Source: Actinomycetota bacterium
GTDB lineage: Bacteria; Actinomycetota; Actinomycetes; Nanopelagicales; Nanopelagicaceae
NCBI GenBank assembly: GCA_947480465.1
Contig: CANKCT010000057.1
Span: 1 to 5,968, forward strand
Reading direction: 5' to 3'
DNA: 5,968 bases
Position numbers and translations under genes: made by a program. Below the pieces are notes generated by a model that searched no databases, was not told the origin of the DNA, and was given only the letters and a program-made list of their open reading frames with translations. How positions within the stretch are numbered: the stretch's first letter is position 1; each line of letters begins with the position of its first letter. This document shows positions 1-4,615 of this stretch, piece by piece.

Positions 1-516
1 CATTCCAGCACCTTCTTGTCCAAAGAGAAGTACACAACTTTCTGGAAGATTAGCGCTTTCAAGTTGTTTAGATCCTGGAAGATTATCAATACCAATAATG
101 GGCAGATTATTTCCTCTGCACCACGTTGCAAAGTCTTCAACTGTTGGATGGTGATGCACAGTCAGGTATCGGTCTGTAACCATCGCCCCACGCTTGTTCC
201 AATCGCGTTTACCAACTATATGTACACCAGCAACATTAAATGCATTTGCTGTTCGAACAACCGAACCTATATTTAAATCATGTTGCCAATTTTCAATCGC
301 AATTTGTAACTTATGGCGTTTGCTGTTCAAATCAGCAACAATTGCTTCAATACTCCAATAACGGTAATGATCTAATACATTTCGACGATCACCATTGAGT
401 AGTAGTTCTGGGTCGTATTGATCGCCCTCGGGCCAAGGTAAATCATGCGGTCCAACACCAACGACAGGAAAAAACTCTCCCGGTCCAATTGTGCCTGGGG
501 TTGTTGGTGTTGACAT
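1..516 (-). CDS. SpoU/TrmH-family RNA 2'-O-methyltransferase, N-terminal part (truncated by window edge)
   Basis: This is my own reading of the minus strand: 172 codons open from the ATG at 516-514 to the window edge. SPOUT methyltransferases of this family transfer a methyl group from S-adenosylmethionine to a ribose 2'-OH in tRNA or rRNA, in the cytoplasm. Motif 1 is visible as NIGSVVRTANAF (about residues 83-94), with the Asn and Arg that are typical near the active site. The start of motif 2 is visible as LLFGQEGAGM at the very end. The first ~50 residues (PWPEGDQYDPELL region) look like the N-terminal extension of actinobacterial members. The third motif and the trefoil-knot C-terminus lie outside the window. 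The start is well supported: an in-frame TAG lies only four codons upstream, and a -10 box sits 6 nt before the ATG. The RNA target cannot be told from this part. Confidence 0.9.
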   Translation of the reverse strand, partial: MSTPTTPGTIGPGEFFPVVGVGPHDLPWPEGDQYDPELLLNGDRRNVLDHYRYWSIEAIVADLNSKRHKLQIAIENWQHDLNIGSVVRTANAFNVAGVHIVGKRDWNKRGAMVTDRYLTVHHHPTVEDFATWCRGNNLPIIGIDNLPGSKQLESANLPESCVLLFGQEGAGM

Positions 517-522
517 GGATGC

Positions 523-528
523 ACTCTA
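523..528 (-). promoter_or_regulatory. -10 box (TAGAGT) of leaderless promoter for the RNA methyltransferase
   Basis: On the minus strand TAGAGT is followed by exactly 6 nt (GCATCC) and then the ATG at 516, so transcription would start at or next to the A of the start codon. A -35-like TTGATA (5 of 6 matches to TTGACA) lies at 547-552 with an 18-bp spacer. No Shine-Dalgarno site is present, which agrees with a leaderless mRNA. The box overlaps the opposite-strand -10 at 527-532 by two bases. Confidence 0.6.
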
Positions 529-532
529 AACT
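527..532 (+). promoter_or_regulatory. -10 box (TAAACT) of leaderless promoter for the membrane protein/dacB operon
   Basis: TAAACT is followed by exactly 6 nt (GGTTGC) and the ATG at 539, mirroring the divergent promoter on the other strand. With a 17-bp spacer the -35 position holds TTGGTG (504-509), a partial match to TTGACA. No ribosome binding site precedes the ATG. Confidence 0.6.
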
Positions 533-538
533 GGTTGC

Positions 539-889
539 ATGACGACTATCAACACAATTTTCTATGCAATTCACATCCTTTGTGTTATCGCGATTCTCTC
601 CTTGCTTTTGCTGCAATGGAATAAAAGTCCACGAAAACTCAATCCAGGAATCCTGCATGCTGGGCTAACCGCCTTTATTGCAGGCCTTGCATTGGTGGGC
701 ATGTACACAACGGTGCACCCAGATGAGGTGCTCAACCACACAAAAATTGGAATCAAACTAATTATCTTGGTCCTGATACTTGCTATTAGCTATCGAAATG
801 TGAAAAAGCCAAAACTTGCAAAAAATACTTGGTTAACTTTAATTGGCTTAACAACAATAAACATTCTTATAGCTTCATTGTGGAACTGA
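539..889 (+). CDS. Small four-helix integral membrane protein, function unknown
   Basis: The 116-residue product has four hydrophobic segments at about residues 5-25, 38-58, 70-87 and 97-114, with short, partly charged linkers. It resembles small actinobacterial membrane proteins usually annotated only as hypothetical. What I recognise is an N-terminal helix beginning FYAIHILCV, a second helix with GILHAGLTAFIAGLALVGM, and a VLNHTKIGIKL stretch opening the third. The His residues in helices 1 and 2 and in the NHTK motif recur in that family as I recall it, but no reaction is known to me. It starts at the first base after a leaderless-type promoter and ends 7 bp before dacB, so the two are probably co-transcribed. 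That alone does not show a role in the cell wall. The reading frame is very likely real; the function is open. Confidence 0.8.
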   Translation: MTTINTIFYAIHILCVIAILSLLLLQWNKSPRKLNPGILHAGLTAFIAGLALVGMYTTVHPDEVLNHTKIGIKLIILVLILAISYRNVKKPKLAKNTWLTLIGLTTINILIASLWN

Positions 890-896
890 CTGCCGC

Positions 897-2072
897 ATGC
901 GTCAAAGAATCATTGCGATTCTCCTTGCCCTAATTACGGCAGTTGGAGTTGTCCCAGCAAGAGCAGTCCTTTCAGTGGAATCGATTCCGGCGGCATTTGA
1001 TCAGCTGCTGAGAGCTCCGTTACTTGCTAATCCTGCGATGATTTTGATTGATGGCACAACAGGAGAGACTGTTTATGAGAGAAATTCATTTTCACAGCGA
1101 AAACCTGCATCGCTAATGAAAATTCTTTCAGGCGTAGCAGTTCTCAAGCACTTAGATCCGGGCTCAATATTTACTACGCAAATATCTTTAGGGGTGAAAG
1201 AAAAAAACTTAGTGATTCAAGGTAGTTATGACCCCTGGATTAGCCTTAGCCATAGCGTTGCACGAAAAATGAAACGAGAATCTTTACCTTATCTTGCCTT
1301 CAACTCAATGAGTGCATTAAAGAAGGTAAATGGAGGATCACTTAAGAAAATAACTGTTATGTACTCAGGTTTGTACTCACAGGATGTTGCAAATTTAAAG
1401 AGTTTTTGGGCGCGACGTGGATTTAAACCAACCATGAAAGCGGTCAGCAGCGAAGTGGCCTCACGCAATTCAGCTTCATATGTTGTGGGTGATTCATCTC
1501 CACCACTTTCTTACATCCTCGATTACATGGTTAAATGGAGTGATAATCAACTCGCCGATCGATTAGCACGACTTTCGGCACGAGCTGCGGGTAATTCTTT
1601 CAACCAAACAGGCGTAGCACTAACTTTTTCGGAGATCCTAACAAATTTTGACATTGACCCAACCAAGCTAGTTGCGGCTGATGCAAGTGGTTTATCTAAA
1701 GAAAATCGAATTACGGCACAGATCATGGGTCAACTTTTATTTAAAGTTCGCAATGATGCGATATTCAAAAGGTTTTATGAGTCACTTCCGATTGGCGGGG
1801 TATCGGGAACACTTCAATCTAGATTTCTCACAACAGCACCAAGTGCAGTTGGTCTTGTTCGTGCCAAAACCGGCACTCTCAATGGAACAGTCACTCTCGC
1901 AGGTTATGTGGAATCAAAAGATCGAGAATATATCTTTGTGACTCTTGCCGATGAAATTTCTCGTGGCAACAAATCTGCCTCAAAAGTCCGAGATGCTATT
2001 GATCGGATTCTTGGTCGAATCGCCGCACCCAACATCCCTGCTGAAATTTCGGAAGCAGATTCAATACCTTAA
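897..2072 (+). CDS. dacB: D-alanyl-D-alanine carboxypeptidase/endopeptidase, S13 family (PBP4-type)
   Basis: This is a penicillin-binding serine peptidase that removes the terminal D-Ala from peptidoglycan pentapeptides and, in some members, cuts 4,3 cross-links outside the membrane. The 391-residue protein starts with a signal peptide: RQR, then a hydrophobic core, with ARA at residues 21-23 as a likely cleavage site. All three active-site motifs are intact: SLMK (S72-K75), SDN (S215-N217) and KTG (K324-G326). The S13 hallmarks DASGLSKENR (262-271) and GGVSGTLQSR (300-309) are also present. The SxxK-SxN interval of about 140 residues is shorter than in E. coli PBP4 (477 aa), where a large insertion lies between these motifs. 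It follows the membrane-protein gene by 7 bp with no Shine-Dalgarno site and no -10 box at the leaderless position, so translation by coupling or read-through is likely. The tilS/hpt/ftsH genes that often follow dacB in actinobacteria are absent here. Confidence 0.93.
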   Translation: MRQRIIAILLALITAVGVVPARAVLSVESIPAAFDQLLRAPLLANPAMILIDGTTGETVYERNSFSQRKPASLMKILSGVAVLKHLDPGSIFTTQISLGVKEKNLVIQGSYDPWISLSHSVARKMKRESLPYLAFNSMSALKKVNGGSLKKITVMYSGLYSQDVANLKSFWARRGFKPTMKAVSSEVASRNSASYVVGDSSPPLSYILDYMVKWSDNQLADRLARLSARAAGNSFNQTGVALTFSEILTNFDIDPTKLVAADASGLSKENRITAQIMGQLLFKVRNDAIFKRFYESLPIGGVSGTLQSRFLTTAPSAVGLVRAKTGTLNGTVTLAGYVESKDREYIFVTLADEISRGNKSASKVRDAIDRILGRIAAPNIPAEISEADSIP

Positions 2073-2079
2073 CTAGTTA
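2070..2079. repeat. 10-bp perfect palindrome (TAACTAGTTA) holding two opposing stop codons
   Basis: The + strand TAA of dacB (2070-2072) and the - strand TAG of the propeller gene (2075-2073) are adjacent, and both lie inside a palindrome that reads the same on each strand. It is short and AT-rich, with no T-run and no loop, so it is not a convincing terminator. Confidence 0.55.
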
Positions 2080-3152
2080 TTGGCGAAGACCTTTATAGAT
2101 CCTCCATAGCAGGCAACCCAAGTGCGTTGCGTTGGAACATCAAAAGTTACGCCAATCGGTTCGCTACATGCATTAATTGTTTGAAGGGTTTTCAAGTCAC
2201 TGGTTCGTACTTTTGAAATGCTATTGCTTGTGTAATTGACGACGAATAATGCACTTCCATCACTAGATATTGCTAATGATCGAGCCGCTTTTCCAGTTGT
2301 TACCGTACCTAAACTTTTGTTTTTCACTAAATCCCAAGCTGCAACTTTGCCTGAAAAATTCAGCGTGACATACATCTTTGTGTTATCAGGTGATAAGACG
2401 ATTGCACGAGGAGTTACTCCGATTGGAATGTAGGAGATTGAAAAATCTTCTAAATTGATTACATGAATTCGACTTCCACCCATTTCTGCGACATACGCAG
2501 TTTTGCTATCGTTACTAACAGCAATTCCTCTTGGGTATCTACCAATTTTCAAACTCTTCACGGTTTTTTGAGTGGCTACAGAGATGACTTTCAGATCATA
2601 GGAGCACCAATTTGAGACCAAGATGTATTTGTTATCTGGTGTAACTTCTACAACTTTAGGCACTGAACCAACAGGATAAACAGCATCAATTTCGTAGTTG
2701 CCAAGATTTATTCGATAAAGAAAACTTTTATCGTAATTTGAAGCGGGCGAACAAGTGTCATGGCCTTCACGGCTATAGCCCTTTCCGTACATTGCATAAT
2801 TTGTAACATATAAATATTGTCCATCAGGAGAATATGCACCTTCAACGGGTGCACCTTTATAAACTGATGAGTATTTTGAATAACCAAACTTTGACAACTT
2901 TACTGAGTCAGAAATTGTCTTAATCAACTCAAAGGTATTGGCATCATAAATCGTCACACTGTGTCGATACATCATGTTATGAGCACTGACTATGCCGGTA
3001 CCAGATGATCGCACGGACTTTGGTGAGATAGAACCATTTATTGTTTTAACAAGTGACATCTTTGTTTGGCTAGTTAAAACCTCGCTCTGCGCTGGAGTTA
3101 GAAACGCGCAGAGCGCGAAGATTATTGTAAGAACTATAAAGTTACGGCGCAT
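2073..3152 (-). CDS. Exported seven-bladed YVTN/YncE-like beta-propeller protein
   Basis: The 359-residue product begins with a signal peptide (MRRN, hydrophobic core 5-19, TPAQS at 19-23), so it is probably secreted or surface-retained. The rest is a repeat protein. YVTN-type beta strands occur about every 40-60 residues: GIVSAHN (53), LYVTNYA (114), ILVSNWC (177), TAYVAEM (218), MYVTLNF (260), LFVVNYT (302) and TWVACYG (344). They are preceded by the typical 'SPDG/SxDxxxxY' turns (SPDGQYL, TPDNKYI, SPDNTKM, SSDGSAL). Seven such units fit a seven-bladed propeller. The mature part has four cysteines, C134, C183, C329 and C348, which could form two disulfides outside the cell. Relatives include YncE and lactonase-like propellers, but no catalytic residues can be assigned, so a binding role is as likely as an enzymatic one. 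The gene lies 23 bp downstream of the acidic membrane-anchored protein on the same strand but also has its own -10 box. Confidence 0.85.
   Translation of the reverse strand: MRRNFIVLTIIFALCAFLTPAQSEVLTSQTKMSLVKTINGSISPKSVRSSGTGIVSAHNMMYRHSVTIYDANTFELIKTISDSVKLSKFGYSKYSSVYKGAPVEGAYSPDGQYLYVTNYAMYGKGYSREGHDTCSPASNYDKSFLYRINLGNYEIDAVYPVGSVPKVVEVTPDNKYILVSNWCSYDLKVISVATQKTVKSLKIGRYPRGIAVSNDSKTAYVAEMGGSRIHVINLEDFSISYIPIGVTPRAIVLSPDNTKMYVTLNFSGKVAAWDLVKNKSLGTVTTGKAARSLAISSDGSALFVVNYTSNSISKVRTSDLKTLQTINACSEPIGVTFDVPTQRTWVACYGGSIKVFANN
3083..3115 (-). other. Strong RNA hairpin in the signal-peptide codons of the propeller gene
   Basis: CGCTCTGCGC (3083-3092) and GCGCAGAGCG (3106-3115) form a perfect 10-bp inverted repeat with a 13-nt loop. 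Eight of the ten pairs are G-C, well above the local base composition. In the minus-strand mRNA it would lie about 38-70 nt after the predicted 5' end. The arms encode residues around ALCA and AQSE of the signal peptide. On the minus strand the stem is followed by AGG and TTTT, which is at best a weak terminator- or attenuator-like tail. Confidence 0.6.
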
Positions 3153-3158
3153 GCCTTA

Positions 3159-3164
3159 ACTGTA
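3159..3164 (-). promoter_or_regulatory. -10 box (TACAGT) of leaderless promoter for the beta-propeller gene
   Basis: TACAGT on the minus strand is separated from the ATG at 3152 by exactly 6 nt (TAAGGC), the same geometry as at 523-528, 527-532 and 3734-3739. No clear -35 is visible, because that position falls in the Asp/Glu codons of the upstream gene. The propeller may therefore be transcribed both from here and by read-through. Confidence 0.5.
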
Positions 3165-3175
3165 ATGGTTAGGAA

Positions 3176-3655
3176 TTAATCGTCGTCTTCATCATCGTCG
3201 TCGTCTTCATCATCGTCATATTCACCATGATTTTTATGTCCACTTTCTTCTTCGTTACCCTCATGGTCATCATCTTCCCCACCCGTGGGCATAGTTGCAA
3301 TGGCTGGATTTGCAATGGCTGGATTTGCAACGCTCGATGGAGCCAGGGATACCGTTGACGCAAGAGATTCTTTGGCACGAGAATGTACGGTCGTGATGGA
3401 AGCACTTGGTGTCGATTGACTTGATGTCGATTGACTTGATGCACTTGGCTGTGAACTTTGGAGAGATGGAGAAGCACTCTCCACTGCAAGTGCTGGACTT
3501 TCGCCCGGAGTTTGAGCTACTACAGCACCGACGCCAATGATTGCAGCTACTGCCAAAAGGGCAATAACGGGTAGACCTTTTGAAGATTTCCGAATTGCAG
3601 GACGATTATCCGATTCAACAATCTTGATCCATTCAGGTTTTTTTGGAGGTGTCAT
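3176..3655 (-). CDS. Membrane-anchored Ser/Thr-rich protein with a poly-Asp/Glu C-terminal tail, function unknown
   Basis: I do not recognise this 159-residue protein as a named family. Four parts are visible. Residues 1-28 are polar with several Lys and Arg and are probably cytoplasmic. Residues 29-47 are one hydrophobic helix (signal anchor, or an uncleaved signal peptide ending VVAQT). Residues 48-125 are low-complexity, rich in Ser, Ala, Pro, Thr and Gln, and look like an extended wall-spanning linker. Residues 127-159 are acidic, with 22 of 33 residues Asp or Glu, three His (131, 140, 143) and a final run of 13 Asp/Glu. The architecture suggests an acidic domain held outside the membrane, possibly binding cations or a basic partner; that is inference. 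The gene reading is supported by a good ribosome binding site, the membrane helix, and a position 23 bp upstream of another exported protein. The linker contains two 15-bp tandem duplications, so its length may vary among strains. Confidence 0.75.
   Translation of the reverse strand: MTPPKKPEWIKIVESDNRPAIRKSSKGLPVIALLAVAAIIGVGAVVAQTPGESPALAVESASPSLQSSQPSASSQSTSSQSTPSASITTVHSRAKESLASTVSLAPSSVANPAIANPAIATMPTGGEDDDHEGNEEESGHKNHGEYDDDEDDDDDEDDD
3179..3217 (-). repeat. Asp/Glu codon run (GAY/GAR trinucleotide low-complexity tract)
   Basis: Thirteen consecutive GAC, GAT or GAA codons (residues 147-159) end the acidic protein just before its TAA. The mix of Asp codons and the GAA interruptions show it is not a pure trinucleotide expansion, which argues for selection on the acidic sequence rather than recent slippage alone. 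Confidence 0.75.
3296..3330. repeat. 15-bp tandem repeat, two copies plus a 5-bp partial
   Basis: TGCAATGGCTGGATT occurs at 3296-3310 and identically at 3311-3325, followed by TGCAA. It stays in frame in the acidic protein and encodes NPAIANPAIA (residues 111-120). Exact identity of the copies suggests recent duplication. Confidence 0.85.
3411..3440. repeat. 15-bp tandem repeat, two perfect copies
   Basis: GTCGATTGACTTGAT occurs at 3411-3425 and again at 3426-3440. It encodes the SSQST units of the Ser-rich linker (about residues 73-81). A GCACTTGG element flanks the pair on both sides (3402-3409 and 3441-3448), suggesting an older, larger repeat. Confidence 0.85.
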
Positions 3656-3661
3656 GTGGTG

Positions 3662-3667
3662 CTCCTT
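3662..3667 (-). promoter_or_regulatory. Consensus ribosome binding site (AAGGAG) of the acidic-tail protein
   Basis: AAGGAG on the minus strand lies 6 nt before the ATG at 3655. It fixes the start and is the only clear Shine-Dalgarno site in the window, so this mRNA must carry a leader, unlike its neighbours. Confidence 0.75.
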
Positions 3668-3679
3668 TTCTTATGCCAG

Positions 3680-3685
3680 ATGGTA
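3680..3685 (-). promoter_or_regulatory. Possible -10 box (TACCAT) for the acidic-tail protein
   Basis: TACCAT on the minus strand would start transcription near 3673, giving a leader of about 18 nt that just includes the AAGGAG site. No good -35 at 16-18 bp is seen, so this is a weak call based on the -10 and its position. Confidence 0.3.
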
Positions 3686-3733
3686 ATCCCAAAGGCTGAG
3701 AGGGAACTGTGAAGCCGATACTAGGTTGCTGAG

Positions 3734-3739
3734 TAATCT
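3734..3739 (+). promoter_or_regulatory. -10 box (TAATCT) of leaderless promoter for ctaB
   Basis: TAATCT is followed by exactly 6 nt (AGGACA) and the GTG start at 3746, the same spacing as the other leaderless-type promoters here. It supports GTG at 3746 as the true start. No good -35 is seen. The AGGA in the spacer is too close to the GTG to act as a normal ribosome binding site. Confidence 0.55.
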
Positions 3740-3745
3740 AGGACA

Positions 3746-4615
3746 GTGAAAAGCATCGTAGGCGGCTATTTGGATCTCATGAAACTACGTGTGGTCGAGC
3801 TGCTCTTAGTTTCAACCCTCCCCGCCATGGTCCTAGCAGCGAAAGGCCTCCCATCCTTTTCCTTAGTCGCAACAACAATAATCGCGGGGACACTATCGGC
3901 AGGTAGCGCAAATGCATTCAATATGGTGATTGAAAGTGACATTGATAAGTTAATGGAAAGAACTGCCAAGCGACCAATTGTTACGGGCGTGATTAGCAAA
4001 TCAAACGCTACGATTTTTGCAACAGCGATTGGAATTTTCTCACTCATACTCTTCTGGTACTACACAACTCCACTAGCAACGCTATTGGCCTTGATTGCAA
4101 TTACATTTTATGTATTTGTCTACACACTAGGTTTAAAGCGCAGAACTTCTCAGAATATTGTTTGGGGTGGTGCAGCTGGTTGCATGCCAGTTTTAATCGG
4201 TTGGGCGGCTGTAACCAACTCGCTTTCAACGGCAGCTCTAGCATTCTTCTTCGTGATTTTCTTTTGGACCCCACCTCACTTTTGGGCACTTGCTATTAAG
4301 TACAAAGATGATTATTCGGCAGCTGGCATCCCAATGCTTCCTGTTGTAGCTTCAAAAGAACAAGTTCATCGTCAAATGTGGTTTCACACAATATTGATGA
4401 TTGCATCTTCCATTTGGCTAATTGTTACCGCTGAACTACCTATATGGTCATTAGTAGTGACAGTTTTACTTGGCTTGGTATTTGCTCGTGAATTAATCGC
4501 GCTTAACGATAGCGCTCCGAACTATGACAAAACTGCCGGAAAAATCTTTCAGTGGTCAATAACTTACTTAAGTTTGCTTTCAGTAGTGCTTGTTGTAGCT
4601 CAACTAAGTGCTTGA
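3746..4615 (+). CDS. ctaB: Protoheme IX farnesyltransferase (heme O synthase)
   Basis: CtaB is a membrane prenyltransferase of the UbiA superfamily that joins the farnesyl group of farnesyl diphosphate to heme B, giving heme O for terminal oxidases (and heme A after CtaA). The 289-residue length is normal, with about nine hydrophobic helices. The first prenyl-diphosphate motif is at 59-77: N59, then D65-D67, M70, R72-T73 and R76-P77. The second conserved region runs from YTLGLKRRTSQN through the GGAAGCMPVLIGW block (126-153). WTPPHFW (174-180) and DDYSAAGIPMLPVV (188-201) are hallmark stretches of the heme O synthases. In the NxxxDxxxD motif the first Asp position is Glu (E63), a conservative change. 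The start is GTG, chosen because of the -10 box 6 nt upstream and because MKSIVGGYLDLMKLR is a normal N-terminus. No ctaA, oxidase or tkt gene is adjacent. The 3' end overlaps the opposing metZ by 16 bp. Confidence 0.95.
   Translation: MKSIVGGYLDLMKLRVVELLLVSTLPAMVLAAKGLPSFSLVATTIIAGTLSAGSANAFNMVIESDIDKLMERTAKRPIVTGVISKSNATIFATAIGIFSLILFWYYTTPLATLLALIAITFYVFVYTLGLKRRTSQNIVWGGAAGCMPVLIGWAAVTNSLSTAALAFFFVIFFWTPPHFWALAIKYKDDYSAAGIPMLPVVASKEQVHRQMWFHTILMIASSIWLIVTAELPIWSLVVTVLLGLVFARELIALNDSAPNYDKTAGKIFQWSITYLSLLSVVLVVAQLSA

Noticed and set aside
16..276. An 86-codon + strand frame at the left edge.
   Set aside because: It lies wholly antisense to the methyltransferase, which has clear SPOUT motifs; the product has no recognisable features.
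510..515. A perfect TTGACA (-35 consensus) on the + strand upstream of the membrane-protein gene.
   Set aside because: It is only 11 bp from the TAAACT -10 box, too close for a normal 16-18 bp spacer, and is explained by the ATG-TCA-A start of the methyltransferase on the other strand.
2041..2100. Possible bidirectional terminator between dacB and the propeller gene.
   Set aside because: Only the 10-bp AT-rich palindrome is present, without a loop, GC-rich stem or T-run.
3083..3115. The 10-bp inverted repeat as an intrinsic terminator of the upstream acidic-tail gene.
   Set aside because: It lies inside the next gene's coding region, and the T-run (TTTT) is short and offset by AGG, so a terminator role is weaker than a structural or attenuator role.
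3169..3489. An open frame of 106 codons on the minus strand overlapping the acidic-tail gene.
   Set aside because: It is a shifted frame of the same low-complexity region (repeated HQVNR, MMKTT), with no ribosome site; the in-register frame has a good SD, an anchor and a coherent layout.
3658..3745. GGTGC, GGCTGAGA and ACTGTGA strings in the 90-bp gap before ctaB, reminiscent of TPP or cobalamin riboswitch pieces.
   Set aside because: The pieces are in the wrong spacing, the remaining conserved cores are missing, the best stem is only GGCT/AGCC, and ctaB appears to be leaderless.
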